Positions 9,184 to 21,612 of a stretch of 64,000 nucleotides of DNA are shown here, one piece after another. The stretch's first letter is position 1, and each line of letters starts with the position of its first letter. The position numbers and the translations under genes are program-made. The notes below the pieces were generated by a model. It was not told where the DNA came from, ran no database searches, and saw nothing but the letters and a program-made list of their open reading frames with translations. This DNA is from Pseudomonas rustica (GTDB taxonomy: Bacteria; Pseudomonadota; Gammaproteobacteria; Pseudomonadales; Pseudomonadaceae), in the NCBI RefSeq assembly GCF_018336155.1, contig NZ_JAGYHF010000006.1:186001-250000 (forward strand), written 5' to 3'.

Positions 9184-9495
9184 ATGGGCAAGCTAGTTGG
9201 AAACTACTATGGCGCTTTCGGCGGAGCCAATATTTACCTTTACGTAACTTACAGTGATGACATCGGCGGAGCAGTGACAGCAACTGCCAGCATCAGCGGC
9301 CCCACAGGCACACTGACGGGACATCAAACCATCGGTGCAACCACCACGACTGTGATGCTGACCGGGACTGTCGGAGAAAACGCCGAAAGCTGGACATTTA
9401 ACACGTCGGACTTTAATACCTTAAGTGGAGGCCGCAACTATGCAGGCCCCAATGGTGTTTGGACATATCAAGGTTTTGGCCTCGGCCGAACTTAA
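9184..9495 (+). CDS. Small beta-rich protein of unknown function
   Basis: 103 residues, starting MGKLVGNYYGAFGGAN, with an AAGGA Shine-Dalgarno about 9 bases before ATG. It is rich in Gly, Thr and Ser with alternating hydrophobic residues, as in a small beta sandwich, and has no Cys, no signal peptide and no recognised motif. The upstream 150 bases are AT-rich, unlike the surrounding genes. It ends about 50 bases before a bidirectional terminator shared with fba. I do not recognise the family. Confidence 0.6.
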   Translation: MGKLVGNYYGAFGGANIYLYVTYSDDIGGAVTATASISGPTGTLTGHQTIGATTTTVMLTGTVGENAESWTFNTSDFNTLSGGRNYAGPNGVWTYQGFGLGRT

Positions 9496-9544
9496 TACGT
9501 ATCAACACTCAAGGAGAAAAGTTGCCGCGTTCAAAACCAACAAA

Positions 9545-9566
9545 AAACCCGCCTCTCGGCGGGTTT
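9545..9566. terminator. Bidirectional rho-independent terminator
   Basis: AAACCCGCC / GGCGGGTTT form a 9-bp stem with a TCTC loop, A-rich on the left and T-rich on the right. It serves the small rightward gene and the leftward fba gene that converge here. Confidence 0.9.
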
Positions 9567-9589
9567 CCTTAACAGGTCAGACCAAACGC

Positions 9590-10654
9590 TTAGTTAACCT
9601 TAGCGTTCAACTCACCTTTCAGATAACGCTGATACATCGCTTCCAGCGAGATCGGTTTGATCTTCGAAGCATTGCCCGCAGTACCGAACGCTTCATAACG
9701 AGCGATACACACATCACGCATTGCGGTCACGGTCGCGCCGAAGAATTTACGTGGGTCGAATTCGCTCGGGTTGGTGGCCATCAGGCGACGCATCGCACCG
9801 GTGGATGCCAGACGCAGGTCGGTGTCGATGTTGACTTTGCGTACGCCGTATTTGATGCCTTCGACGATTTCTTCAACCGGTACGCCGTAGGTTTCTTTGA
9901 TGTCGCCGCCGTACTGGTTGATGATCGCCAGCCACTCTTGTGGCACCGACGAGGAACCGTGCATCACCAGGTGGGTGTTCGGGATGCGTTTGTGGATTTC
10001 CTTGATACGGTCGATCGCCAACACGTCGCCAGTAGGTGGCTTGGTGAACTTGTAGGCGCCGTGGCTGGTGCCGATGGCGATGGCCAGGGCATCGACCTGG
10101 GTGCGTTTAACGAAGTCAGCGGCTTCTTCCGGGTCGGTCAGCATTTGGCTGTGATCCAGAACGCCTTCGGCGCCGATGCCGTCTTCTTCACCGGCCATGC
10201 CGGTTTCCAGCGAACCCAGGCAGCCCAGCTCGCCTTCTACCGAAACGCCGCAGGCGTGAGCCATGGCCACGGTTTGTTGGGTAACGCGGACGTTGTAGTC
10301 GTAGTCGGTCGGGGTCTTGCCGTCTTCGCCCAGCGAGCCGTCCATCATTACCGAGCTGAAGCCCAGTTGGATCGAACGCTGGCAGACGTCAGGGCTGGTG
10401 CCGTGATCCTGGTGCATGCACACCGGGATGTGCGGGAACTCTTCGATCGCGGCCAGGATCAGGTGACGCAGGAATGGTGCGCCGGCGTATTTGCGAGCGC
10501 CGGCCGAAGCCTGAACGATCACCGGGGAGTCAGTCTTGTCAGCGGCTTCCATGATGGCGCGCATCTGCTCAAGGTTGTTGACGTTGAAAGCTGGAACGCC
10601 GTAGCCGAATTCGGCTGCGTGGTCCAACATCTGGCGCATGCTGATAAGTGCCAT
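9590..10654 (-). CDS. fba: Fructose-1,6-bisphosphate aldolase, class II
   Basis: 354 residues, the full length of proteobacterial type IIB aldolases. Zinc and catalytic segments are visible: [10 protein letters not shown] (about 81-90, metal-binding His), the EGELGCLG segment and the later VMHGSSSVP. It cleaves or condenses fructose-1,6-bisphosphate with dihydroxyacetone phosphate and glyceraldehyde-3-phosphate in glycolysis and gluconeogenesis. It is the last gene of the tktA-epd-pgk-fba block, separated from pgk by two lipoprotein genes and a REP pair, which suggests its own promoter. Confidence 0.97.
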   Translation of the reverse strand: MALISMRQMLDHAAEFGYGVPAFNVNNLEQMRAIMEAADKTDSPVIVQASAGARKYAGAPFLRHLILAAIEEFPHIPVCMHQDHGTSPDVCQRSIQLGFSSVMMDGSLGEDGKTPTDYDYNVRVTQQTVAMAHACGVSVEGELGCLGSLETGMAGEEDGIGAEGVLDHSQMLTDPEEAADFVKRTQVDALAIAIGTSHGAYKFTKPPTGDVLAIDRIKEIHKRIPNTHLVMHGSSSVPQEWLAIINQYGGDIKETYGVPVEEIVEGIKYGVRKVNIDTDLRLASTGAMRRLMATNPSEFDPRKFFGATVTAMRDVCIARYEAFGTAGNASKIKPISLEAMYQRYLKGELNAKVN

Positions 10655-10797
10655 TGTGTGTGTCTCTCCCGGTTGAGGGTCGTTAATCGTGCCAGCCTGC
10701 CGGAGCGGCGGCGGCTATTCAAGTGATTGCAGATCGGGGGTTGAGGCCCGGTCTGGTGATTCGATAAAGCAGAATCCTGAGAGCTACACAGAACCCC

Positions 10798-10888
10798 TGT
10801 GGGAGCGAGCTTGCTCGCGAATGCATTTCAACACCCAACATTGATGCAAGCTGATCCACCGCTTTCGCGAGCAAGCTCGCTCCCACAG
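10798..10888. repeat. REP-type inverted repeat pair
   Basis: CTGTGGGAGCGAGCTTGCTC and its reverse complement are separated by about 50 bases. They lie between the mliC-like gene and fba, both leftward, and would be transcribed into a long hairpin. Confidence 0.9.
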
Positions 10889-10925
10889 TTGGATCTGTTT
10901 CCACATTGGGCCTGCGGTGTTGCAA

Positions 10926-11258
10926 TTACTCGGCTTTGCAGCCGCGGCCGATCAGGTCATTGGTGGCGACCCAGTACACCAGGCCTTCCTCTCCCTTGAC
11001 GTGAAACGCCAGCATGCCGTCGCTGTACAGCGTGCCCGAAGCGCCCGGCTCTTCTTTCAGGCGATAGACCTGATCACCGCCACCCAGTCGAACGTCGACT
11101 TCCTTCTTGTCGGCATCGGCGTAGCGCCACAGCACTTTGGCCTGGCTGTCGCAGGTCCAGGTCGTCCAGTTATCCGCCGGGGCAGACGACTGGAACAGGT
11201 TCAACTGCGCGCAACCGCCCAACAATGCCAACGCCGCAATGGCGATCAAGCCTTTCAT
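10926..11258 (-). CDS. mliC: MliC-like lysozyme-inhibitor lipoprotein
   Basis: 110 residues. It begins with a lipoprotein signal, MKGLIAIAALALLGGC, with lipobox LGGC. The mature part is one MliC/PliC-like beta-barrel domain: WTCDSQAKVLWRYADADKKE, then SDGMLAFHVKGEEGLVYW, and a C-terminal Cys (GRGC) that can pair with the Cys of TWTC. Family members sit in the envelope and block c-type lysozyme. No operon partner with a related function is seen; the neighbours are fba and another small lipoprotein. Confidence 0.85.
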   Translation of the reverse strand: MKGLIAIAALALLGGCAQLNLFQSSAPADNWTTWTCDSQAKVLWRYADADKKEVDVRLGGGDQVYRLKEEPGASGTLYSDGMLAFHVKGEEGLVYWVATNDLIGRGCKAE

Positions 11259-11315
11259 CCGTGTTCCTCGACTGACGGCGCACGCCGCCAGCCCTGAGTT
11301 AAAGAGTCAGACCCG

Positions 11316-11537
11316 TCAAGGACAACCATGTTCCTTGGCCGGGGTTTGCGTCTCGTATTTGTCCAGACCGTCCGGCCCCGAGCGCTTGTTCAGCACCGGG
11401 TTGGTTTCGGCCTGCCAGTCGGCCTGATAACAGCCCTTCTGCGACTCGCTCGGCGCCGGCGTAGCTTCGGCCTTCGGGTTACTCCCGCAGGCCGCCAGCG
11501 TACCGGTCAGCAACAACAGCGCTAACGACTTGACCAT
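11316..11537 (-). CDS. Small lipoprotein of unknown function
   Basis: 73 residues starting MVKSLALLLLTGTLAACG, a lipoprotein signal with lipobox LAAC. The mature part is short and polar with two Cys (KGCYQADW and EHGCP). A longer upstream extension is possible but would overlap pgk and read as its shadow, so the ATG at 11535-11537 is preferred. It lies between pgk and the mliC-like gene, all leftward. Function unknown. Confidence 0.75.
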   Translation of the reverse strand: MVKSLALLLLTGTLAACGSNPKAEATPAPSESQKGCYQADWQAETNPVLNKRSGPDGLDKYETQTPAKEHGCP

Positions 11538-11571
11538 GTAAACACTCCTTTGCCTGGCCAAACGGGCGGCC

Positions 11572-12735
11572 TCAGGCCTTGGCCCGGCTTTCCAGGACTT
11601 CAACGGCTGGCAGCACTTTGCCCTCGACGAATTCGAGGAACGCGCCACCACCGGTGGAAATGTAGGAGATTTGCTCAGCCACGCCATATTTATCGATGGC
11701 GGCCAGGGTGTCGCCACCGCCAGCAATGGAAAATGCCGAGCTTTCAGCGATGGCCTGAGCCAGCACTTTGGTGCCGTTGCCGAACTGGTCGAATTCAAAC
11801 ACGCCGACCGGGCCGTTCCACAGAATGGTTTTCGACGACTTCAGCAGTTCGGCGAAGTTGGCTGCGGTTTGCGGGCCGATGTCCAGAATCATGTCGTCAG
11901 CAGCGACGTCAGCGATCAGCTTAACCGTGGCTTCTGCGGTTTCGGCGAATTCTTTGGCAACCACGACGTCAACCGGCAATGGCACGCTGACTTTGGCGGC
12001 GATTGCACGCGCGGTGTCGAGCAGATCCGGCTCGTACAGCGATTTGCCCACCGGGTGACCAGCCGCCGCGAGGAAGGTGTTGGCGATGCCGCCGCCGACG
12101 ATCAGCTGATTGCAGATCTGGCTCAGGCTGTTCAGCACGTCGAGTTTGGTCGACACCTTGGAGCCGGCAACGATGGCTGCCATTGGTTGAGCCGGTGCGC
12201 CAAGGGCTTTGCCCAGTGCATCCAGTTCAGCGGCCAACAGTGGGCCAGCAGCGGCGACTTTGGCGAACTTGGCCACGCCGTGGGTCGAACCTTCGGCGCG
12301 GTGAGCGGTGCCGAACGCGTCCATCACGAACACGTCGCACAGGGCGGCGTATTGCTGGGCCAGTTCGTCAGCGTTCTTTTTCTCGCCTTTGTTGAAGCGC
12401 ACGTTTTCGAACAGCACGATGTCGCCAGCCTTGACGTCAACGCCACCGAGGTAATCAGCCACCAGCGGCACTTCGCGGCCCAGCGCTTTGCTCAGGTAGT
12501 CAGCGACAGGCTTGAGGCTGTTCTCGGCGGAGAACTCGCCTTCGGTCGGACGGCCAAGGTGCGAGCAGACCATCACGGCCGCGCCTTTTTCCAGGGCCAG
12601 CTTGATGGTCGGCAGCGAAGCCAGGATACGCGCATCGCTGGTGACAACACCGTCCTTGACTGGGACGTTGAGGTCTTCGCGGATCAATACGCGCTTACCT
12701 TGCAGATCGAGGTCGGACATCTTCAACACGGTCAT
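11572..12735 (-). CDS. pgk: Phosphoglycerate kinase
   Basis: 387 residues from [16 protein letters not shown]; an ATG nine bases upstream is less likely, since the shorter start is the usual Pseudomonas one. N-terminal substrate-binding segments [12 protein letters not shown] and SHLGRPTEG (about 13-65) and the C-terminal nucleotide-binding [13 protein letters not shown] (about 340-352) are intact. It transfers phosphate between 1,3-bisphosphoglycerate and ADP. The epd gene ends 12 bases upstream, so epd and pgk are very likely cotranscribed. Confidence 0.97.
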   Translation of the reverse strand: MTVLKMSDLDLQGKRVLIREDLNVPVKDGVVTSDARILASLPTIKLALEKGAAVMVCSHLGRPTEGEFSAENSLKPVADYLSKALGREVPLVADYLGGVDVKAGDIVLFENVRFNKGEKKNADELAQQYAALCDVFVMDAFGTAHRAEGSTHGVAKFAKVAAAGPLLAAELDALGKALGAPAQPMAAIVAGSKVSTKLDVLNSLSQICNQLIVGGGIANTFLAAAGHPVGKSLYEPDLLDTARAIAAKVSVPLPVDVVVAKEFAETAEATVKLIADVAADDMILDIGPQTAANFAELLKSSKTILWNGPVGVFEFDQFGNGTKVLAQAIAESSAFSIAGGGDTLAAIDKYGVAEQISYISTGGGAFLEFVEGKVLPAVEVLESRAKA

Positions 12736-12747
12736 GGGTCGCACTTC

Positions 12748-13800
12748 CTACGGTTTTTTTGAAATGGCTGTTTGCAGATAGTGTTCTGCAACGTCCAGCA
12801 TTCGGTTGGCAAAACCCCATTCGTTGTCGAACCAGGCCAGGATGTTCACCAGTTTTGGGCCGGAAACACGGGTCTGACTGGCATCGACGATGGCCGAATG
12901 TGGGTCATGGTTGAAATCACAGCTGGCGTGCGGCAACTCGGTATAGGCGAGCAGGCCTTTGAGCGGGCCGCTGGTGGCGGCCTCGCGCAGGATCCGGTTG
13001 ACCTCATTGGCGTCGGTCGCGGTGGCGGTCTGCATCGTGATGTCGAGGCAGGACACGTTGACCGTCGGCACGCGTACGGCTTTGGCTTGAATTCGCCCGG
13101 CAAGTTCCGGCAGCAGACGCTCGATCCCGCGCGCCAGACCAGTGGACACCGGGATCACCGACTGGAACGCCGAGCGCGTGCGGCGCAGGTCTTCGTGGTG
13201 ATAGGCGTCGATCACTGGCTGATCGTTCATCGCCGAGTGAATGGTGGTGATCGACACGTAATCGAGGCCGATGGCCTTGTCGAGCAGGCGCAACAGCGGC
13301 ACGCCGCAGTTGGTGGTGCAGGAGGCGTTGGACACCAGCAGTTCGTCGCCGGTCAGGCAATCCTGATTGACGCCGTAAACGATGGTGGCGTCGACATCCG
13401 CCTCGCTGGCCATCGGCTGCGAGAACAACACGCGTGGCGCGCCGGCGTCGAGAAAGCGCTGGCCGTCTTCGCGGGTGTTGTAGGCACCGGAACACTCAAG
13501 CACCAGATCGACGCCAAGCGACGCCCAATCAATACCTTCGGGGGTGGCACTGCGCAGAACCTTCACGCAGTCGCCATTAATATAGAGACAATCGCCTTCT
13601 ACTCGCACCTCGCCCGGAAAACGGCCGTGGGTGGAGTCGAAGCGTGTCAGGTATTCGATGCTGGCCATGTCCGCCAGATCGTTGATCGCGACAATTTCAA
13701 ACCCGGCTTTCTCGCCTCGCTCAAACAACGCACGCAAGACGCAACGACCAATCCGGCCGTAGCCGTTGAGTGCAACTTTGTAAGGACGCGGTTGAGGCAT
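12748..13800 (-). CDS. epd: D-erythrose-4-phosphate dehydrogenase
   Basis: 350 residues. NAD-binding NGYGRIGRCVLRAL (about 12-25) and the active-site SNASCTTNC (about 156-164, catalytic Cys) are present. The N-terminal half keeps the Epd-type sequence ASIEYLTRFDSTHGRF rather than that of glycolytic GAPDH. It oxidises erythrose-4-phosphate to 4-phosphoerythronate, the first step to pyridoxal phosphate. Its place between tktA and pgk is the conserved gammaproteobacterial arrangement. GAPDH activity cannot be excluded from sequence. Confidence 0.93.
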   Translation of the reverse strand: MPQPRPYKVALNGYGRIGRCVLRALFERGEKAGFEIVAINDLADMASIEYLTRFDSTHGRFPGEVRVEGDCLYINGDCVKVLRSATPEGIDWASLGVDLVLECSGAYNTREDGQRFLDAGAPRVLFSQPMASEADVDATIVYGVNQDCLTGDELLVSNASCTTNCGVPLLRLLDKAIGLDYVSITTIHSAMNDQPVIDAYHHEDLRRTRSAFQSVIPVSTGLARGIERLLPELAGRIQAKAVRVPTVNVSCLDITMQTATATDANEVNRILREAATSGPLKGLLAYTELPHASCDFNHDPHSAIVDASQTRVSGPKLVNILAWFDNEWGFANRMLDVAEHYLQTAISKKP

Positions 13801-13856
13801 GGGGTTCTCGATTACCGTGGTGAATCAGGCAGTGCGATGTTGCCCGAACCAACGCT

Positions 13857-13920
13857 TTCGCGAGCAGGCTCGCTCCCACAGGGAAATGCATTCCAATGTG
13901 GGAGCGAGCCTGCTCGCGAA
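13857..13920. repeat. REP-type inverted repeat pair
   Basis: TTCGCGAGCAGGCTCGCTCC and its reverse complement lie in the 150-base gap between tktA and epd. Same family as 3198-3265. Confidence 0.9.
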
Positions 13921-13950
13921 GACGTCAGCTCAGGCGACATCTTTTCCGGA

Positions 13951-15948
13951 TCAGTCTTCCAGCAGTTCTTCAGCCTGACCCAGGATGTTTTCCAGGGTGA
14001 AGCCAAACTCTTCGAACAGTGCCGAAGCCGGAGCCGATTCGCCGTAAGTGGTCATGCCGATCACGCGACCTTCCAGCCCCACGTACTTGAACCAGAAGTC
14101 GGCGTGCGCCGCTTCGATCGCGATACGCGCGCCAACCTGCAACGGCAGCACGTCCTGCTTGTAGCCAGCGTCCTGAGCATCGAACACGCTGGTGCAAGGC
14201 ATCGAAACAACGCGCACCTTGCGGCCCTGTTCGGTCAGCTTGTCGTAAGCCTGAACCGCCAGACCGACTTCCGAACCGGTCGAAATCAGGATCAGCTCAG
14301 GCTCGCCTGCGCAGTCCTTCAGTACATAACCGCCACGGCTGATGTCGGCAATCTGGCCAGCATCGCGTTCCTGGTGTTGCAGGTTCTGACGCGAGAAGAT
14401 CAGCGCCGAAGGGCCGTCCTTGCGCTCCAGCGCATTTTTCCAGGCCACGGCCGATTCAACGGCATCGGCTGGACGCCAGGTGTCGAGGTTCGGTGTGGTA
14501 CGCAGGCTGGTCAGTTGCTCGATCGGCTGGTGCGTCGGGCCGTCTTCGCCCAGACCGATGGAGTCGTGGGTGTAGACGTGGATGACTTGCTTCTTCATCA
14601 GCGCGGACATGCGCACGGCGTTGCGCGCGTATTCCATGAACATCAGGAAGGTCGCGCCGTAAGGCACCAGGCCGCCGTGCAGGGTCACGCCGTTCATGAT
14701 CGCGGTCATGCCGAATTCGCGCACGCCGTAGTACATGTAGTTGCCGCTGGCATCTTCAGCGCTGACGCCTTTGCAACCTTTCCACAGGGTCAGGTTGGAA
14801 CCGGCGAGGTCAGCGGAGCCGCCAAGCAGTTCCGGCAGCAGCGGGCCGAAGGCGTTCAAGGTGTTCTGGCTGGCTTTACGGCTGGCGATGGTTTCGCCCT
14901 TGGCCGCGACTTCAGCGATGTAGGCCGAAGCTTTTTCGGAGAAGTCAGCCGGCAGCTCACCGCTCAAGCGACGGATCAGTTCGTTGGCTTCGGTCGGGAA
15001 CGCGGCGGAGTAAGCAGCGAAACGCTGATCCCACTCGGCTTCGGCCGCGCGACCTTTTTCCTTGGCATCCCACTCGGCATAGATGTCGGCCGGGATTTCG
15101 AACGGGCCGTAGTTCCAGTTCAGCGCCTTGCGGGTCAGAGCGATTTCCGCGTCACCCAATGGGGCGCCGTGGCAGTCTTCTTTGCCCTGCTTGTTCGGCG
15201 AACCGAAACCGATGGTGGTCTTGCAGCAGATCAGGGTCGGCTGCGCGCTCTTGCGCGCGGTTTCGATGGCAGTCTTGATCTCTTCCGGGTCGTGACCGTC
15301 AACGTTGCGGATCACTTGCCAGTTGTAGGCTTCGAAACGCTTCGGGGTGTCATCGGTGAACCAGCCTTCGACTTCGCCGTCGATGGAGATGCCGTTGTCA
15401 TCGTAGAAAGCGATCAGCTTGCCCAGACCCAACGTACCGGCCAGGGAAGCAACTTCGTGGGAAATGCCTTCCATCATGCAGCCATCACCCAGGAACACAT
15501 AGGTGTGGTGGTCGACGATGTCGTGGCCTGGACGATTGAACTGCGCGCCCAGGACTTTTTCAGCCAGGGCGAAACCGACGGCGTTGGCAAGACCCTGACC
15601 CAACGGGCCAGTGGTGGTTTCAACGCCCGGGGTGTAACCGAATTCCGGGTGGCCCGGGGTGCGGCTGTGCAATTGACGGAACTGCTTGAGGTCGTCGATC
15701 GACAGGTCGTAACCGGTCAGGTGCAGCAGCGAGTAGATCAACATCGAGCCGTGGCCGTTGGACAGCACGAAGCGGTCACGGTCGGCGAACGATGGATTGC
15801 TCGGGTTGTGCTTGAGGTAGTCGCGCCAAAGCACTTCGGCGATATCTGCCATACCCATAGGTGCACCGGGATGGCCGCTGTTGGCTTTTTGCACGGCATC
15901 CATGCTGAGGGCACGAATGGCGTTGGCACGCTCACGACGGCTAGGCAT
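13951..15948 (-). CDS. tktA: Transketolase
   Basis: 665 residues, full family length. The thiamine-diphosphate fold is seen from [17 protein letters not shown] (about 26-42) through GDGCMMEG (about 154-161, Mg/TPP motif GDG) to the C-terminal domain. Catalytic region [17 protein letters not shown] (about 463-479) is intact. It moves two-carbon units between sugar phosphates in the pentose-phosphate pathway and supplies erythrose-4-phosphate, the substrate of the next gene, epd. It is divergent from the sahR-like/metK pair. Confidence 0.97.
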   Translation of the reverse strand: MPSRRERANAIRALSMDAVQKANSGHPGAPMGMADIAEVLWRDYLKHNPSNPSFADRDRFVLSNGHGSMLIYSLLHLTGYDLSIDDLKQFRQLHSRTPGHPEFGYTPGVETTTGPLGQGLANAVGFALAEKVLGAQFNRPGHDIVDHHTYVFLGDGCMMEGISHEVASLAGTLGLGKLIAFYDDNGISIDGEVEGWFTDDTPKRFEAYNWQVIRNVDGHDPEEIKTAIETARKSAQPTLICCKTTIGFGSPNKQGKEDCHGAPLGDAEIALTRKALNWNYGPFEIPADIYAEWDAKEKGRAAEAEWDQRFAAYSAAFPTEANELIRRLSGELPADFSEKASAYIAEVAAKGETIASRKASQNTLNAFGPLLPELLGGSADLAGSNLTLWKGCKGVSAEDASGNYMYYGVREFGMTAIMNGVTLHGGLVPYGATFLMFMEYARNAVRMSALMKKQVIHVYTHDSIGLGEDGPTHQPIEQLTSLRTTPNLDTWRPADAVESAVAWKNALERKDGPSALIFSRQNLQHQERDAGQIADISRGGYVLKDCAGEPELILISTGSEVGLAVQAYDKLTEQGRKVRVVSMPCTSVFDAQDAGYKQDVLPLQVGARIAIEAAHADFWFKYVGLEGRVIGMTTYGESAPASALFEEFGFTLENILGQAEELLED

Positions 15949-16166
15949 CGCTGATCTCCTGGGGTTCTGAAACTAAGGGTGAATAATCGGAACGGAAAAA
16001 AGGCGAGCATTTTCCCTCACCGGGACGCCTCGGGGCAATGATAGATAGTCATCGGCAGGCGTTTTTCCCATGCTTAACGGCGGTTTCGGCTGGTGAAACC
16101 TTTCCGCTGTTCGTTTGTAGAGTGAACCGCTTGGTTAGAAGTGCAATAAAAAGCGCCATTGATCGA

Positions 16167-16192
16167 GCAATATCAAAACTTTTTGATATTGC
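16167..16192. promoter_or_regulatory. Perfect palindrome upstream of the sahR-like/metK genes, probable operator
   Basis: GCAATATCAAAA and TTTTGATATTGC are exact reverse complements with a CT centre, i.e. two 12-base arms. It sits 40 bases before the start codon of the ArsR-type regulator gene. SahR, an ArsR-family regulator of the SAM/SAH cycle, is known to bind AT-rich palindromes in proteobacteria, so autoregulation of regulator plus metK by SAH level is the simple reading (inference). Confidence 0.8.
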
Positions 16193-16231
16193 CCTTGCGA
16201 GGAATTCTCACCGTCACTAGACTGCGGCCCT

Positions 16232-17227
16232 ATGAATTTACGCGTGCCTTCCATTCGCCATGACGATTGCGACGAGCTGGCGGCCCTGTGCAAGGCCGGC
16301 GGCGATCCGTTGCGGCTGAATGTATTGCGCGCGCTGGCCAACGACTCGTTCGGTGTACTGGAGCTGGCGCAGATTTTCGGCATCGGTCAGTCCGGCATGA
16401 GCCATCACCTTAAAGTGTTGGCGCAGGCCGATCTGGTGGCAACGCGCCGCGAAGGCAACGCGATTTTTTATCGCCGCGCCCTGCCCCACACCGAATTGCT
16501 TGGCGGCAAATTGCACGCTGCATTGTTAGAAGAAGTCGACAACCTCGACCTGCCTGACGACGTGCAAGCGCGGATCGAACAGGTGCATGGCCAACGTGCC
16601 GCGGCCAGTCAGGACTTTTTCGCTCGGGTCGCGGAGAAATTTCGCGCCCAGCAAGACTTGATCGCCGGCCTGCCGCAGTACCGCGACAGCGTGCTGGCCC
16701 TGCTCGACAAACTGAACTTCAATGGTGCGGCCACGGCCATTGAAATCGGCCCCGGCGATGGTGCTTTTCTGCCGGAACTGGCGCGTCGCTTCGGCACTGT
16801 AACCGCGCTGGACAACAGCCCGGCGATGCTCGAACTGGCGCGTCAGGTATGTGAACGTGAACAGCTGGCTAACGTCAGCCTGCAATTGGCCGATGCATTG
16901 AACGGCACAAGCCTTCAGGCCGATTGCGTTGTACTGAATATGGTCTTGCACCATTTCGCCGCGCCGGCCGATGCGCTCAAGCACATGGCCGACCTGCTGC
17001 AACCGGGCGGTAGTCTGCTCGTGACAGAGTTATGTAGCCACAACCAGAGTTGGGCCAGGGAGGCCTGCGGTGATCTATGGTTGGGGTTTGAACAGGACGA
17101 TTTGGCCCGTTGGGCCACCGCTGCGGGACTCGTTCCCGGGGAAAGCCTCTATGTAGGCTTACGTAATGGTTTCCAGATCCAGGTTCGCCACTTTCAGCGA
17201 CCGGCTGGCGACACTCACCATCGGTAA
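16232..17227 (+). CDS. ArsR-family regulator fused to SAM-dependent methyltransferase domain (SahR-like)
   Basis: 331 residues. The N-terminal ArsR winged helix (about 14-95) contains DPLRLNVLRALAND and the recognition helix IGQSGMSHHLKVLAQADLV. The C-terminal half is a class I methyltransferase fold with the SAM loop AIEIGPGDGAFLPELA (about 170-185) and VLNMVLHHF. Stop and metK start are only 18 bases apart, so this gene and metK form an operon. SahR-type regulators sense S-adenosylhomocysteine; the position before metK supports that role. Whether the methyltransferase domain is active or only binds SAH/SAM is unknown. Confidence 0.88.
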   Translation: MNLRVPSIRHDDCDELAALCKAGGDPLRLNVLRALANDSFGVLELAQIFGIGQSGMSHHLKVLAQADLVATRREGNAIFYRRALPHTELLGGKLHAALLEEVDNLDLPDDVQARIEQVHGQRAAASQDFFARVAEKFRAQQDLIAGLPQYRDSVLALLDKLNFNGAATAIEIGPGDGAFLPELARRFGTVTALDNSPAMLELARQVCEREQLANVSLQLADALNGTSLQADCVVLNMVLHHFAAPADALKHMADLLQPGGSLLVTELCSHNQSWAREACGDLWLGFEQDDLARWATAAGLVPGESLYVGLRNGFQIQVRHFQRPAGDTHHR

Positions 17228-17245
17228 ATTCAGGAAAACATCGAG

Positions 17246-20375
<3,130 letters not shown>

Positions 20376-20472
20376 ACACGCAACCCCCGCAAGCCGGGAA
20401 CCCAACGGCCGGCAAAGCGCTCCAACAGCGCAGTGCCCTACCGACCCGATTGCCTTTGCACATGGAGCTTTT

Positions 20473-20868
20473 ATGAAATTTCTCGCACCGCTCGCCCTGC
20501 TGACCCTTTGCGGCGTAATGGCCGCCCCCGTGATGGCTGACGAAGACGCCCCGGGCCTGACCGGTTGCGCTGCTAAAAAGCAGGGCATCATGAACCAGAT
20601 CGAACAAGCCAAATCCCGTGGCAATGCCGATCAGCAGGCCGGTCTGGAAACTGCACTGAATGAAGTGACCAAGAACTGCACCGACGCTGGCCTGAAGAAA
20701 GAACGCGAAAACAAAGTGCTCGAAGCCAAACACGAAGTGAGCCAGCGCCAGGCTGATCTCGACAAGGCGATGAAGAAAGGCGATCCGGAAAAGATCAACA
20801 AGCGCAAAGACAAACTCGCCGAGTCGCGCAAAGAACTGCAAGACGCGCTGGATGAAATCGATAAGTAA
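20473..20868 (+). CDS. DUF1090 periplasmic protein
   Basis: 131 residues starting MKFLAPLALLTLCGVMAAP, a signal peptide ending about AMA/ADED; upstream in-frame start codons are less likely because the signal begins here. The mature part is a long, highly charged helix rich in Lys, Glu and Ala, with two Cys (LTGCAAKKQG and KNCTDAG) spaced about 40 residues apart, as in DUF1090/YqjC-like proteins. Function unknown. It follows ligB by about 100 bases on the same strand. Confidence 0.85.
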   Translation: MKFLAPLALLTLCGVMAAPVMADEDAPGLTGCAAKKQGIMNQIEQAKSRGNADQQAGLETALNEVTKNCTDAGLKKERENKVLEAKHEVSQRQADLDKAMKKGDPEKINKRKDKLAESRKELQDALDEIDK

Positions 20869-20874
20869 TTGATG

Positions 20875-21015
20875 CCCTTGTGGCGAGGGGATTTATCCCC
20901 GCTCGGCGGCGAAGCCGTCGCAAATCCGGCTGGCCGGGTCTGACTGAAAAAACTCGGCTGTATGGTTTTGGGGCTGCTTCGCAGCCCAACGGGGATAAAT
21001 CCCCTCGCCACAGGG
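20875..21015. repeat. Long inverted repeat (GTGGCGAGGGGATTTATCCC type)
   Basis: CTTGTGGCGAGGGGATTTAT near the left end matches the reverse complement of the right end (GGGGATAAATCCCCTCGCCA). The centre has shorter inverted GCTTCGCAGC-like and GGCGAAGCC pieces. Another dispersed repeat class of fluorescent pseudomonads, filling the gap between two convergent genes. Confidence 0.85.
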
Positions 21016-21035
21016 TTACTCAGCAGTATTGAAGA

Positions 21036-21485
21036 TCAATGATCCCGAAACTGTTTATGGCAAGCGCTGCAGGCGTCTTCAACCTTCTGCACCGCAGGCC
21101 CGAGGTTACTGGCCTTGTACGGCTGAACCTGGCTGGCGATCACCAATTCACCGGTGGCCGCTTCCAGCTTGCGGGCCATGTCCTGAAACTGCGCCTGTTT
21201 TTGCCAGACATCGTCCTTGGCGCTGGTGTGATCTTCTTCGCGCACCTGCGGGAAATGCTTCCACGGCTCATGGGACAGCGCATCGAGTTTGACCGCGCCT
21301 TCGGCAAATTTCGGCCCGTCGAACGGAATGCGTCCGCGCAACATGCCACCGAGGTCTTCGCCGGTTTTGAGCATTTGTTTGAAGATTGCCTTGCGTTGAC
21401 CCAGTGGAGAGTTCGGATCGACACCGCCACAGGCGGACAAGGTCAGACAGGCCAGCAATACAACAGAAAGTCTTTTAAGAGTCAT
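21036..21485 (-). CDS. Cytochrome c class II (c'-type) lipoprotein
   Basis: 149 residues. The N-terminus MTLKRLSVVLLACLTLSACG has a lipobox (LSAC), so it is probably anchored to the membrane facing the periplasm. The haem motif CSACHKQF lies near the C-terminus (about 139-146), as in cytochrome c' / class II four-helix proteins, which carry CxxCH at the end. Segments RKAIFKQMLKTGEDLGGML and DALSHEPWKHFP fit the first helices. Role in electron transfer or gas binding is unknown. Confidence 0.85.
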   Translation of the reverse strand: MTLKRLSVVLLACLTLSACGGVDPNSPLGQRKAIFKQMLKTGEDLGGMLRGRIPFDGPKFAEGAVKLDALSHEPWKHFPQVREEDHTSAKDDVWQKQAQFQDMARKLEAATGELVIASQVQPYKASNLGPAVQKVEDACSACHKQFRDH

Positions 21486-21612
21486 GGTGGCTTCAGGTCA
21501 CGGAATCGGCGGCCAGTATCCCCGCGTCACCGACAAACACCAATAGCCCTATTAAAATTAAGGGTTGTCTGAACGCATGGAGCATTCGGGCGACCGGCAC
21601 AGGAATTACTCC

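Noticed and set aside
9425..10726. 433-codon rightward frame over fba
   Set aside because: Shadow of the class II aldolase on the other strand, and it starts inside the 103-residue gene.
12772..15954. 1060-codon rightward frame over epd and tktA
   Set aside because: Complement of two well-identified genes; no domain of its own and it spans a REP pair.
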